A DNA stretch of 64,000 nt from Devosia beringensis (GCF_014926585.1 NZ_CP045422.1:806001-870000); one strand, 5' to 3'. Shown: positions 44,308-53,074, numbered from the stretch's first letter. The notes: generated by a model from the sequence alone, not told the origin. Made by a program: numbers and translations.

Positions 44308-45380
44308 CGGGGCGCGGCCAGCTGGGCCAGGATGTGCCGGGCGATGGAACGATAGGCCGCCGCTTCCGGACCGTCAGGGGCGGAGACTACCGGCGGGATG
44401 CCGGCGTCGGAGCCCTCGCGGATCGACATGACCAGCGGCACGGCACCGAGAAAGGGCAGGCCCAGATCGACTGCGGCCCGCTCGGCGCCGCCGCTGCCGA
44501 AGATGTCGTAGCGGTTGCCAGTATCGGGGGCGATGAAATAACTCATGTTTTCGACCAGACCCAGCAAGGGGACGTCGAAGCGGCGGATCATGTCGATGGC
44601 CTTCTTGGCGTCGATCAGCGCCAGGTCCTGGGGCGTCGAGACGATGACCACGCCATCGACCACTGCCTGCTGGAACAGCGAGATCTGGATATCGCCGGTG
44701 CCGGGCGGCAGATCGATGACCAGGACGTCAAGCTTGCCCCAATCGGTTTCGCGCAGCAGCTGGCGCAGAGCCGAGGTGGCCATGGGGCCGCGCCAGACCA
44801 CGGCCTGGTCCTTGACCAGCATGGAGCCGATCGACATGGCCTTGAGGCCAAAGGCCTCGTGGGGCGAGAAGATGCCGTCATCGCGGATGGCGGGCTGGCC
44901 CTCGAGGCCAAGCAGCTTGGGAATGGAGGGGCCATAAAGGTCGGCGTCGAGAATGCCGACACTGAGACCCTCGGCCTGCAGCGCCAGCGCGAGGCTGACG
45001 GCAGTGGTCGACTTGCCGACGCCGCCCTTGCCCGAGCCGACGGCGATGATGCGCCTAATGCCGGGCACCGCGGTCTTGCCGGGCGGGACCGGCTTGCCAT
45101 GGGAGAAGGTGGGACCGGCCTTGGCCGGGGGCCTGCCGCCGGTGAGCGAGACCATGATCTTGCGCGTGCCGGCCACGGCCTGCGCCGCCTGCTGGGCGGC
45201 CTCGCGGGCGGGACCGAAGGCGGCCTCCATGCCCGGCGCTACCGCAATGGCAAAGGCCACGGCCGAGGGGGTGACGATGATGTCGGAAAGGCCGGCATAG
45301 GTCGCCAGGTCGCCCCCGCCCGGAATTTCGACAGCGATGAGCGCGGACTTGATGGCGGCGGCAAGATCGGTATCGGCCAT
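44304..45380 (-). CDS. apbC: Mrp/NBP35-family iron-sulfur carrier ATPase
   Basis: 358 residues. An N-terminal MIP18-like (DUF59) domain covers about 1-80. The P-loop ATPase domain has the deviant Walker A VGSGKGGVGKSTTAV at about 118-132 and the family segments VDLPPGTGDIQISL and GLVENMSYF. It assembles and passes on Fe-S clusters in the cytoplasm. The CxxC pair that bridges the cluster in E. coli ApbC/Mrp is missing: the place after ENMSYFI reads APDTG. Start at ATG 45380 matches the DUF59 start; the longer frame is not family-like. Confidence 0.92.
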   Translation of the reverse strand: MADTDLAAAIKSALIAVEIPGGGDLATYAGLSDIIVTPSAVAFAIAVAPGMEAAFGPAREAAQQAAQAVAGTRKIMVSLTGGRPPAKAGPTFSHGKPVPPGKTAVPGIRRIIAVGSGKGGVGKSTTAVSLALALQAEGLSVGILDADLYGPSIPKLLGLEGQPAIRDDGIFSPHEAFGLKAMSIGSMLVKDQAVVWRGPMATSALRQLLRETDWGKLDVLVIDLPPGTGDIQISLFQQAVVDGVVIVSTPQDLALIDAKKAIDMIRRFDVPLLGLVENMSYFIAPDTGNRYDIFGSGGAERAAVDLGLPFLGAVPLVMSIREGSDAGIPPVVSAPDGPEAAAYRSIARHILAQLAAPR

Positions 45381-45428
45381 GGGCTTTGGGAGGGCGCTAT
45401 GGCGCCACAACTCCAGTGTCATTGCGGC

Positions 45429-45519
45429 GCAGGCCGCAATCCATCCTGAGATTTATCCCCACACACACCTCTCAGGATGGACCCCGGCCTGCGCCGGGGT
45501 GACATCGCGTGTGTGGGGA
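45429..45519. repeat. Composite intergenic inverted repeat
   Basis: Outer arms 45429-45450 and 45471-45492 match at 19 of 22 positions (GCAGGCCGC...CATCCTGAG against its complement). A second pair, TCCCCACACAC (from 45456) and GTGTGTGGGGA (to 45519), interlocks with it. A third short hairpin ACCCCGGCCTGCGCCGGGGT is nested at 45481-45500. This is a dispersed-repeat architecture of alphaproteobacterial intergenic elements, between apbC and the transaldolase gene. Confidence 0.8.
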
Positions 45520-45528
45520 CTTCGATGA

Positions 45529-46182
45529 CTAGAGGATCGACTGGCCGGTGCCCTTCCAGTCCTTGAGGAAGCCTTCAATGCCCGCATTGGTCAGCGGGTG
45601 GTTGGCCAGCTTGCGGATCACGTCGGGCGGAATGGTGGCGACGTCCGAACCGGCCAGGGCAACCTGGGTGACGTGGTTGGGCGAGCGGATCGAGGCGGCC
45701 AGGATCTGGGTCTCGAAACCATAATTGTCATAGATCTGGCGGATGTTCTCGATCAGCTCGACGCCATCGAGGTTGATGTCATCGAGCCGCCCGAGGAAGG
45801 GCGAGATATAGGTCGCGCCGACCTTGGCGGCCAGCAGGGCCTGATTGGCCGAGAAGCACAGGGTGACGTTGGTCTTGATGCCCTTGTCGAAGAAGTACTT
45901 GGTGGCCTTGAGGCCAGGCAAGGTCAGGGGCAGCTTGATGACGACGTTTTCGGCGATCTTGGCGAGGTGTTCGCCTTCGGCGACCATGCCGTCATATTCG
46001 AGGCTGGCGACTTCGGCCGAAACCGGGCCGGGGACCAGCGCACAGATCTCGGCAATGACTTCCTTGAAGTCGCGGCCGGACTTGGCGATCAGCGATGGGT
46101 TGGTGGTGACGCCGTCGAGGAGACCGGTCTCATAGAGCTCCTTGATGTCCTTGATTTCCGCAGTATCGACAAAGAACTTCAT
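45529..46182 (-). CDS. Transaldolase / fructose-6-phosphate aldolase family
   Basis: 217 residues, the short (subfamily 3B) transaldolase. [29 protein letters not shown] is characteristic (core: [17 protein letters not shown]). The Schiff-base Lys is in NVVIKLPLT at about residue 87. SPFLGRLDD and [12 protein letters not shown] follow. It transfers dihydroxyacetone units in the pentose phosphate pathway, or acts as F6P aldolase; sequence alone does not separate these. AGGAGGG precedes the ATG. Confidence 0.93.
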   Translation of the reverse strand: MKFFVDTAEIKDIKELYETGLLDGVTTNPSLIAKSGRDFKEVIAEICALVPGPVSAEVASLEYDGMVAEGEHLAKIAENVVIKLPLTLPGLKATKYFFDKGIKTNVTLCFSANQALLAAKVGATYISPFLGRLDDINLDGVELIENIRQIYDNYGFETQILAASIRSPNHVTQVALAGSDVATIPPDVIRKLANHPLTNAGIEGFLKDWKGTGQSIL

Positions 46183-46266
46183 GGTTCCCTCCTAATTGTC
46201 TTCAAACTTGCCCGTCGGGCAAAAGGTGTAGCACGGCAATGACTTGCCGCAAGGCCCGGACCGGAC

Positions 46267-47451
46267 CTATTTGATGGCGGCCAGCAGGGCATCGGCCAGG
46301 TCGCCAACACGATCCTCGGGGATGCCGGCGACATTGATGCGACTGTCCCCAATCATATAGATGCCGTTGGCGGCTTTTAAATGTTCAACCACCGCATTAT
46401 CGAGCCCGAGCAGCGAAAACATGCCGCGATGGGCGGCGATGAAGTCGAAATCGGCCGAATTGGACTTGTTGCGGATCGCCTCGCTGAGCTTTTCGCGCAG
46501 GTGAATCATGCGGTTGCGCATCAGGTCGAGCTCGGTCTCCCATTCGGCGCGCAGCTCGGCATCCTCGAGAATGGTGCGGATGATCTCGGCACCATGATCG
46601 GGCGGCTGGCTATAGGCGCCGCGGATGATGTTGAGCAATTGCGACTGGGTCACGTCCGCCTCTGCCCCGTCACGCGCCACCAGGATGGCCGCGCCGATGC
46701 GCTCGCGATAGAGACCGAAATTCTTCGATCCCGAGAATGCTACCAGCGCTTCGGGGACCGTGGATAGAATTTTGCGCGTGCCATAGGCATCGGCATCAAG
46801 ACCATCGCCAAAACCGAGATAGGCCAGATCGATGAAAGGCAAAGCGCCGGTGCGGACGAGGCTCGAGGCCACCATATCCCATTGATCGGGCGTGAGATTT
46901 GCGCCGGTCGGGTTATGGCAGCAGCCATGCAGCAGCACGACATCGTCCTTGCCCAGGCCGTCGAGCGCGGCCAGCATCTGGGCGAATTTGACGCCGCGTG
47001 TCTGGGTGTCGAAGTAGGGATAAGTCTTGACCACGAGGCCGGAATTTTCGGCGATGGGGTTATGGTTGGGCCAGGTCGGGTCGGAGACCCAGACGGTGGC
47101 GCCGGGGCGGGCGCGGTTGATCAGCTGCATCAGCACCCAAAGCGAGCCGGTGCCGCCGGGGGCCTGGGCGATGCGGACGCGGGCGCGGTCCAGCGTATCG
47201 CCGAGCACCAGATCGAGCACGGCGGCGCCGAAGCCCTTGTTGCCGGCAATGCCGAGATAGGTCTTGGTCTTGCCCTGGGCCAGGATGCGCGCCTCGGCCT
47301 TTTTCACCGAGCTCATGATCGGGGTGGTGCCCTGCTCGTCCTTATAGACGCCGACGCCGAGATCGATCTTGGTGGGGCGCGGATCGGCCGCGTATTCGCC
47401 CATGAGCGCCAGAATCTTGTCGCCGGGGGCCTTGGTGAGAGTCTCGAACAT
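46267..47451 (-). CDS. Aromatic/aspartate aminotransferase (class I, PLP)
   Basis: 394 residues. The start MFETLTKAPGDKILALM and the line KIDLGVGVYKDEQG are typical of the TyrB/AspC group. The PLP Lys lies in FSGSKNFGLYRERIGA (about residue 250), and LLHGCCHNPTGANLT holds the cofactor Asn region. Interconverts aromatic amino acids or aspartate with their 2-oxo acids. It follows fsa-type genes only by strand; there is no clear operon partner. Confidence 0.93.
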   Translation of the reverse strand: MFETLTKAPGDKILALMGEYAADPRPTKIDLGVGVYKDEQGTTPIMSSVKKAEARILAQGKTKTYLGIAGNKGFGAAVLDLVLGDTLDRARVRIAQAPGGTGSLWVLMQLINRARPGATVWVSDPTWPNHNPIAENSGLVVKTYPYFDTQTRGVKFAQMLAALDGLGKDDVVLLHGCCHNPTGANLTPDQWDMVASSLVRTGALPFIDLAYLGFGDGLDADAYGTRKILSTVPEALVAFSGSKNFGLYRERIGAAILVARDGAEADVTQSQLLNIIRGAYSQPPDHGAEIIRTILEDAELRAEWETELDLMRNRMIHLREKLSEAIRNKSNSADFDFIAAHRGMFSLLGLDNAVVEHLKAANGIYMIGDSRINVAGIPEDRVGDLADALLAAIK

Positions 47452-47522
47452 GGTGGGAGTCGTTCCGGTGGGAGGCGGGTTTGTTATAGGCGGCGGGGCA
47501 GATTTTGCAATCGGGGTGCGGC

Positions 47523-48455
47523 TCAGCGGGAAATGCCGAGCCGCTCCAGTTCGGCGGTCAATTGGGGAATGATTTCAAAGAGATCGCCGACCAGTGCCAG
47601 ATCGGCCAGCTGCATCAGCGGGGCCCCGGCATCGCTGTTGATGGCGACAATTTTCTTGGCGCCCTGAATGCCGGCCAGGTGCTGCAGGGCGCCGGAAATG
47701 CCGATGGCGATATAGAGATCGGGGGCGATGATCTTGCCGGTCTGGCCGATCTGCCAGTCATTGGGGGCGTAGCCGGCATCGACGGCGGCGCGGGTGGCGC
47801 CGACCGCGGCACCGAGCGTTTTGGCAAGCTTTTCGATGAGCCCGAAGTTTTCCGCCGAGCCGAGGGCGACGCCACCGCCGATGACGATCTGGGCGGTGGC
47901 CAGGTCGGGGCTGTCGCTTTGCGTACGGTGGCTGGCCAGCAGGGTGACGACGGAATTGAGCGCCATATCAAGCACTTCGATGGGCGCCGCGGTGTCGGTG
48001 GCAGCGGCGGCACGGAAGGCCGAGGCGCGCAAGGTGAGGATGTGCCTTGGCTGGTTGTCGGTGACGGTCTGCACCGCATTGCCGGCATAGATGGGCCGCT
48101 CGAAGCGGTTGGGGCCGAGAATGGCGACGACGTCGGTGACCGGCATCAGATCAAGCTTTGCCGCAAGGCGGGGCATGCGATCGCGACCCACACTTCCCGC
48201 ACTTTGGATAACGTACTGGTAACGTTGAGCCAGCATTTCGATCACCGCAGTGTCGGCATCGGCAGCGGAAACGCCGGTAACGACTTGCACTTTCCGAACA
48301 TGGGAAATCGACGCGGCCGCGGCGGCGACGGTTTCGGTGCTGTCGCCGATGACCAGGAGGTCAATTGGCCCCAGGGTTGAGGCGCCTTCGACCACGCGGG
48401 CGGTGGCGGGTGAGAGCAGGCCGGCATCGTGATCGGCAATGACCAATACGCTCAT
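47523..48455 (-). CDS. etfA: Electron transfer flavoprotein alpha subunit
   Basis: 310 residues. With EtfB it carries electrons from acyl-CoA and other dehydrogenases to the quinone pool. The C-terminal FAD domain shows GATRAAVDAGYAPNDWQIGQTGK (core: QIGQTGKIIAPDLY), AIGISGALQHLAG and AINSDAGAPL. The start overlaps the etfB stop by one base (TAATG), so the pair is translationally coupled. Confidence 0.96.
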   Translation of the reverse strand: MSVLVIADHDAGLLSPATARVVEGASTLGPIDLLVIGDSTETVAAAAASISHVRKVQVVTGVSAADADTAVIEMLAQRYQYVIQSAGSVGRDRMPRLAAKLDLMPVTDVVAILGPNRFERPIYAGNAVQTVTDNQPRHILTLRASAFRAAAATDTAAPIEVLDMALNSVVTLLASHRTQSDSPDLATAQIVIGGGVALGSAENFGLIEKLAKTLGAAVGATRAAVDAGYAPNDWQIGQTGKIIAPDLYIAIGISGALQHLAGIQGAKKIVAINSDAGAPLMQLADLALVGDLFEIIPQLTAELERLGISR

Positions 48456-49222
48456 TACAGCGCCTCCATCTGGGAAATGTCAGCGGCGATGAAGGCGGCC
48501 AGTTCGGCAACCGAGCCCACGACCTTTCCTGCCACGCGCTCGGCGGGCGGGGATATCTTTTCGATGAGCAGGCGCGGGGCGAGATCGACGCCGAACTCGG
48601 CGACCGGCCGGACAGCCAGCGGCTTGGAGCGGGCCTTCATGACCATGGGCAAAGCGGCATTGCGCGGGGTGTTGAGGCGCAGGTCGGCCGTGACCACGGC
48701 GGGCAAAGGCAGCGCCAGGGTCTCGCGGCCGGAATCGATCTCGCGGGTGACTTCCAGGCCGTTGCCAACAATCTTGATTTCCGAGGCAAAGGTGGCCTGG
48801 GGAAGGTCGGTGAGGGCGGCGAGCATCTGGCCGACATGGTTGCTGTCATCGTCGACGGCCTGCTTGCCGAGCAGGACGAGGTCCGGCTGCTCCTCGGCCA
48901 CGACTTTGGCCAGCAGCTTGGCAATGGCCAGGGTTTCGAACTCGGCATCGGTTTCCACCAGGATGCCGCGATGGGCGCCCATGGCCAGCGCCGTGAGGAT
49001 GACGTCGGTGGCGGGTTTGGGGCCGATAGAGACAACGACGATTTCGGTAGAGGGGCCGCCCTGCCCGGCCTCGGCCAGCTGCACGGCGGCTTCCACCGCA
49101 TGCTTGCAGAAGGGGTTCATCGACAGGCGCACGCCGGCGGTTTCGACGCCGGTGCCATCGGGGCGGACGCGGATGCGGACATTGTGATCGACGACGCGCT
49201 TGATGGCGACCAGGATTTTCAT
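48455..49222 (-). CDS. etfB: Electron transfer flavoprotein beta subunit
   Basis: 255 residues, typical start MKILVAIKRVVDHNVRIRV (quoted below the limit) and AMP-binding segments VVSIGPKPATDVI and LLGKQAVDDDSNHVGQ, with the recognition-loop region DLPQATFASEI. The open frame runs much further upstream, but only the ATG at 49222 gives an EtfB start. First gene of etfB-etfA. Confidence 0.96.
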   Translation of the reverse strand: MKILVAIKRVVDHNVRIRVRPDGTGVETAGVRLSMNPFCKHAVEAAVQLAEAGQGGPSTEIVVVSIGPKPATDVILTALAMGAHRGILVETDAEFETLAIAKLLAKVVAEEQPDLVLLGKQAVDDDSNHVGQMLAALTDLPQATFASEIKIVGNGLEVTREIDSGRETLALPLPAVVTADLRLNTPRNAALPMVMKARSKPLAVRPVAEFGVDLAPRLLIEKISPPAERVAGKVVGSVAELAAFIAADISQMEAL

Positions 49223-49481
49223 GGCAGACTCCGGGCTGTTGGGCGGTGTCATGACAAATCGCGGGGGGTGGGACAAGCCGCGATGGGGGAAATTTGGGCC
49301 AAGGATCGGGGTAATGTTGGAAAAGGCTGCCCGGCGACCGCCGGCGCGGGCGGCAGCGAGGGCTTGTGGCGCCCGCATCGGCCGATGCCGGCGCAAGCGC
49401 AGTTGTGATCGCCAGGGGCGCAACCATAGGGCGCGGTGTCCGTTCGATGCTTTGCGGGGGCAATCATCAAGGATGATCCGC

Positions 49482-50165
49482 ATGAACACCTTTTCCCTTC
49501 TCAGCCTGACGGCTGCACTGATGCTTTCAGCTACCCCACTCGCACTGGCCCAGACCAGCGCTGCCGGTACGGTAGATGCCGGAACAACTGTCGAGAGCAC
49601 GACTGGCGGCAGCGTCACGGGCAGCGGCAGCGTCAATGCCGGCGCCACTGTCGATGCCAATGGCGTCGATCTCTCGCTCGATACCAATGCTGACGGCACG
49701 GTGGACGCCGACGAGACCGCCGCCGGCGCCAATGCCCAGACCGAGGTCGAGGTCGAGACCGACCTGTCGTTGGATACGGATGGCGATGGGGTCGTCTCCG
49801 CTGAGGAAGCCCGCGCCGGCCAGGCTGCCATGGGCGACATGGACTGCTCCAGCATTGACCTTGGGGCCACCGTGTCGGCTGAGGGCCTCGCCACCATCCA
49901 AAGCGCCACCACAGCCCAGATCCAGAGCGTCAGCGACTGCAATGAAGATGGTGCAGGGATCGGTGGCGATGTCGCCACGGCCGTGTTCGGCAATGCAGCC
50001 ATTGCCGCCATGCTCACGGCAGATGGCATTGCCGAAGGTGATGTGATCGGCGTCAATGTCAGCGACGCCGCCGTGATCCTTTATGTGGACAATGGCGACG
50101 ACATGTCGGGCAGCGATGACTCGTCGGACGCCGACACCACGACTGAAGGCACCACGGCCCAGTAA
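49482..50165 (+). CDS. Secreted EF-hand-containing protein
   Basis: 227 residues from the ATG preceded by AAGGA, with a Sec signal peptide (LLSLTAALMLSATPLALAQ). The mature part is rich in Asp, Thr, Ser and Ala with two canonical EF-hand loops (DTNADGTVDADE and DTDGDGVVSAEE, about residues 66-105). A domain with two Cys (DMDCSSID, SVSDCNED) follows, possibly disulfide-bonded, and then an acidic Asp/Ser/Thr tail. Predicted to bind calcium outside the cytoplasm. It is not similar enough to the 18.5 kb EF-hand protein to call a duplicate. Confidence 0.85.
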   Translation: MNTFSLLSLTAALMLSATPLALAQTSAAGTVDAGTTVESTTGGSVTGSGSVNAGATVDANGVDLSLDTNADGTVDADETAAGANAQTEVEVETDLSLDTDGDGVVSAEEARAGQAAMGDMDCSSIDLGATVSAEGLATIQSATTAQIQSVSDCNEDGAGIGGDVATAVFGNAAIAAMLTADGIAEGDVIGVNVSDAAVILYVDNGDDMSGSDDSSDADTTTEGTTAQ

Positions 50166-50170
50166 GACCA

Positions 50171-50200
50171 AGGAGGCCCGGCAATGCCGGGCCTCCTTTT
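50171..50200 (+). terminator. Rho-independent terminator after the EF-hand gene
   Basis: Perfect 12-base stem AGGAGGCCCGGC / GCCGGGCCTCCT with a loop of AAT and TTTT after it, five bases past the stop codon. Confidence 0.92.
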
Positions 50201-50243
50201 CATCAGTAGCCGGTGATTGCCGCGGTCCGCAGTCCGCCGCCGG

Positions 50244-51212
50244 CTAGGCCGGCTTTGCGGTGCGCCACAGGGAATAGAAGATGCCGCTGGCCAGGATCAC
50301 GGCGGTGATGCCGAGGGACCATTCGGCCGGAAATTTCTCCCAACCCAGCAGATCGGCGACAAAGATCTTGGCGCCGATAAAGACCAGCAGCACCGCCAAA
50401 GCCTGCTTGAGATAGGCGAAACGGTGCAGGATGGCGGCGAGGGCGAAGTAGAGCGCCCGCAGGCCGAGAATGGCAAAAATGTTGGACGTGTAGACGATGT
50501 AGGGATCGGTGGTGATGGCAAAGATGGCCGGCACCGAATCCACGGCAAAGATCACGTCGGCGATCTCGATCATGACGAGGGCCAGGAAGAGCGGCGTCAT
50601 GTAGCGTTCGAGACGCCCCGTTTTGGGATCGGTCTGGCGGACGAAGAACCTGTCGCCATGCAGCTGTTCGGTGACGCGGAAGCGCCGCTTGATGAACATC
50701 AGCACCGGATTGCGGCCAAGATCGGTTTCGCCGTGTCCGGGCAGCATCATGCGGATGCCGGTGGCGATGAGGAAGGCGGCAAACACGTAAAGCACCCAGC
50801 CGTATTCGGACACCAGGGCCGCGCCGAAGCCGATCATGATCGCGCGCAGCACGATGACGCCAAGGATGCCCCAGAACAGCACGCGGTGCTGCAGGTGCCG
50901 CGGGATGGCCAGATAGCCAAAGATCATGGCAATGACGAAGACATTGTCCATGGCCAGGCTCTTTTCGACGACGAAGCCGGTCAGGTACTCAATGCCCGAC
51001 TGCGCCCCCAATTGCCACCAGACAAAGGCGCCAAAGACGAGGCCGAGGGTGACGTAGAAACCTGACAGCATCAGGCTCTCGCGCACCTCGATCTCATGGC
51101 CGTCGCGGTGCAGCACGCCCAAGTCAAAGGCCAGCAGCAGGGCCACGAGGCCCAGAAAACCCAGCCACATCCAGAGCGGCTGGCCGAGGAAAAGGCCGGT
51201 CAGCATGTCCAT
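50244..51212 (-). CDS. TerC/Alx family membrane protein
   Basis: 322 residues, about nine membrane segments. TerC features are the acidic membrane motifs FDLGVLHRDGHEI, VEKSLAMDNVFVIAMIF, and IEIADVIFAVDSVPAIFAIT (core IADVIFAVDSVPAI). Alx/TerC proteins are linked to manganese export and metal homeostasis. The ATG at 51212 was used; an in-frame GTG adds nine residues. It lies 36 bases after the terB stop on the same strand. No yybP-ykoY riboswitch is between them. Confidence 0.92.
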   Translation of the reverse strand: MDMLTGLFLGQPLWMWLGFLGLVALLLAFDLGVLHRDGHEIEVRESLMLSGFYVTLGLVFGAFVWWQLGAQSGIEYLTGFVVEKSLAMDNVFVIAMIFGYLAIPRHLQHRVLFWGILGVIVLRAIMIGFGAALVSEYGWVLYVFAAFLIATGIRMMLPGHGETDLGRNPVLMFIKRRFRVTEQLHGDRFFVRQTDPKTGRLERYMTPLFLALVMIEIADVIFAVDSVPAIFAITTDPYIVYTSNIFAILGLRALYFALAAILHRFAYLKQALAVLLVFIGAKIFVADLLGWEKFPAEWSLGITAVILASGIFYSLWRTAKPA

Positions 51213-51248
51213 CTGGCATGCCCCCCGAAGCTTGTGCACAGCAGGAAA

Positions 51249-51698
51249 TTACTCATCTGTCGCCTCCTCCAGCCCGAGGGCGCGCTCGACACGGTGCAGC
51301 GCCCCCAGTTCGACGGGATGAACAAGGCCATCGGCGGTGATCACCTGGTGGCAGGCATTGCGGATGGATAGCCGGTCCGCCGTGCCGAGCGCGCTGATGT
51401 TCAGCGTGGCCAGCGCCTGCCGTTCGGCTAGGTCGGGGGCATAGCCATAGGCGCGGGCATGGTGGGCCAGCTCTTCGGCCAGGTCGGCGACGGAAAAACC
51501 CGCCATGGCGGGACTGGCCAGAAAGGCTTCAACCAGCTTGCGTCTTTCCGCCAGGTCGAGCCGGCCATCGGCGTGGGCGATGACGGCCACGGCAGCGACC
51601 AGCGCCTGGAAGAAATCCTCCGCGCCAGCGCGGCTGGCTTCGGCATGCAGGTCTCGCCCATCGGCTTTGTGGCGGGCACGCAGGCGCGCGCCGCGCAT
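51249..51698 (-). CDS. TerB-family tellurite-resistance protein
   Basis: 149 residues, all-helical. Two TerB metal-site segments are visible: IAHADGRLDLAERRKL and ITADGLVHPVELGAL, each with Asp and Glu spaced as in metal-binding TerB. It pairs with the downstream terC. The start is uncertain: ATG 51698 lies 26 bases from the end of the insertion sequence and has no strong Shine-Dalgarno, and an open frame continues into the IS. Either the gene is complete with its promoter displaced, or its first codons were lost at the insertion. Confidence 0.72.
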   Translation of the reverse strand: MRGARLRARHKADGRDLHAEASRAGAEDFFQALVAAVAVIAHADGRLDLAERRKLVEAFLASPAMAGFSVADLAEELAHHARAYGYAPDLAERQALATLNISALGTADRLSIRNACHQVITADGLVHPVELGALHRVERALGLEEATDE

Positions 51699-51792
51699 GA
51701 ACAGATCGTCTCGGGGTGATGGGGTGGACGCCCCCCGGCGGCATCGATGTGCCAAAGTGGAGTCGTTCAACACACCACTTGAGGAGGCGCCC

Positions 51793-52824
51793 ATGTTGGA
51801 AGTTACCACAATCGGTCTGGATATCGCGAAGAACGTTTTCCATGCGCACGGTGCAGATTCAAGCGGTCGAGCTCTGTTTAGCCGCAAGATCAGCCGCACG
51901 AAGTTGCTGGAGTTCTTCGCTCGGCAGCCACAGTCCCTAGTGGCGTTGGAGGCGTGCGGCGGTGCGCACCATTGGGCGCGCGAACTCACGCTGTTGGGTC
52001 ACAAGGTCAAGCTTATCCCGCCAGCCTATGTGAAGCCCTTCGTAAAGCGGAACAAGAACGACGCGGTCGATGCCGAAGCCATCTGCGAGGCAGCGCAGCG
52101 TCCCAGCATGCGGTTCGTGGCGATCAAGAGCGAGGAACAGCAGGCATCAGCTTTGGTGTTTAGAACCCGCGACCTTCTGGTGCGGCAGCGCACCCAGTTG
52201 ATCAATGCGATCCGCGGCCACCTCACCGAGTATGGCTGGGTCGCGCCAAAGGGTCCGTCACATATAGCGGTGTTGGCCGACATGCTCGATGGCGAGATGG
52301 GCTCGTCGCTTCCAGACACAGCCAAGCCCATGTTCCGCACGATGCTCGATCTGCTCGATCAACTGAACGCCAAGATAGGCGAGCTGGACAAGGAGATCGC
52401 ACGGCGAGCCCGCGAGGATGTGGTCGCCCGGCGACTGATGACAATACCGGGCGTGGGTCCCATCACCGCTACGGCGATTGTAGCCCTTGCTCCGCCAGCC
52501 GAGACGTTCAGCAAAGGTCGAGACTTCGCCGCCTGGTTGGGTCTGGCGCCACGTCAGCTCTCAACCGGTGGCAAGCAAAAGCTGGGCTCGATCACCAAAA
52601 TGGGTGAGCGAACCTTGCGGCGGCTTCTCATCATTGGCTCCAGTGCGGTGGTCTTGCAAGCGAGCAAGCGAGGTGCGCCCGCAGGCTCATGGCTTGAGCA
52701 GATGATGGCTCGCAAGCCGCGCATGCTGGTCACGGTCGCACTGGCCAACAAGACGGCGCGCATCGTCTGGGCGCTGCTCATCAAACAAGAGGAATACAAA
52801 GCTCCGGTCGCAGCTGCGGCGTAA
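51793..52824 (+). CDS. IS110/IS1111 DEDD transposase (recombinase)
   Basis: 343 residues, starting at the ATG preceded by GAGGAGG. The N-terminal DEDD (RuvC-like) domain shows IGLDIAKNVFHAHG (first Asp), ALEACGGAHHWAREL (Glu) and KRNKNDAVDAEAI (two Asp). The C-terminal transposase_20 domain shows TIPGVGPITATAIVA and FAAWLGLAPRQLSTGGK, and carries the conserved Ser expected to act in strand exchange. Complete with no stop or frameshift, so the element may still be active. Confidence 0.95.
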   Translation: MLEVTTIGLDIAKNVFHAHGADSSGRALFSRKISRTKLLEFFARQPQSLVALEACGGAHHWARELTLLGHKVKLIPPAYVKPFVKRNKNDAVDAEAICEAAQRPSMRFVAIKSEEQQASALVFRTRDLLVRQRTQLINAIRGHLTEYGWVAPKGPSHIAVLADMLDGEMGSSLPDTAKPMFRTMLDLLDQLNAKIGELDKEIARRAREDVVARRLMTIPGVGPITATAIVALAPPAETFSKGRDFAAWLGLAPRQLSTGGKQKLGSITKMGERTLRRLLIIGSSAVVLQASKRGAPAGSWLEQMMARKPRMLVTVALANKTARIVWALLIKQEEYKAPVAAAA

Positions 52825-53074
52825 GCCAAGGCGGGCCAGAGGTCGTCGGAGACGTAGTCGGTCGAAGGAAGGTATGGCACAACAGTCGGCGAGACGGGGT
52901 CGGAAAACCAGGGCAATCCACTGTGCCGAGAGCACGCCGTGGGTGATATGGATCCGGTCCGCGAACTCCCATACGGGCCCGCAGCCTCTGGTGCTGCATC
53001 AGAGGCCGGACAGATGGCAGCATCCGACTACGTGCAATCCTTCAAAAACCGCTTGCGTCTTACGGGGCGTCCAC
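52825..53074 (+). ncRNA. Candidate bridge RNA locus in the IS right end
   Basis: The 250-base noncoding end after the transposase has no gene of its own but several pairable segments: GGCACA (52876-52881) / TGTGCC (52922-52927), TATGG (52947-52951) / CCATA (52969-52973), and GCCTCTG (52984-52990) / CAGAGGC (53000-53006). IS110-family elements encode a structured bridge RNA in their long noncoding end; in IS1111-type members this is the 3' end. The call rests on position and folding, not on a covariance match. Confidence 0.55.

Larger units (their letters stand above)
51724..53074 (+). mobile_element. IS110-family (IS1111-type) insertion sequence
   Basis: About 1.35 kb with one transposase gene. 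Matching subterminal inverted repeats GTGGACGCCCC (51724-51734) and GGGGCGTCCAC (53064-53074) mark the ends. The left noncoding end is short (about 69 bases) and the right end long (about 250). This is the IS1111-type arrangement. Exact ends may extend a few bases beyond the repeats, and no target duplication was found, as expected for the family. It lies between terB and a LysR gene. Confidence 0.88.

Noticed and set aside
51213..51248. yybP-ykoY manganese riboswitch before terC
   Set aside because: Only 36 bases separate terC from the terB stop; there is no room and no matching fold.
51700..53074. Complementarity between IS right-end loops and the left flank (short GAGACG/CGTCTC match)
   Set aside because: Only six bases match, which is expected by chance; not used as evidence for the bridge RNA.
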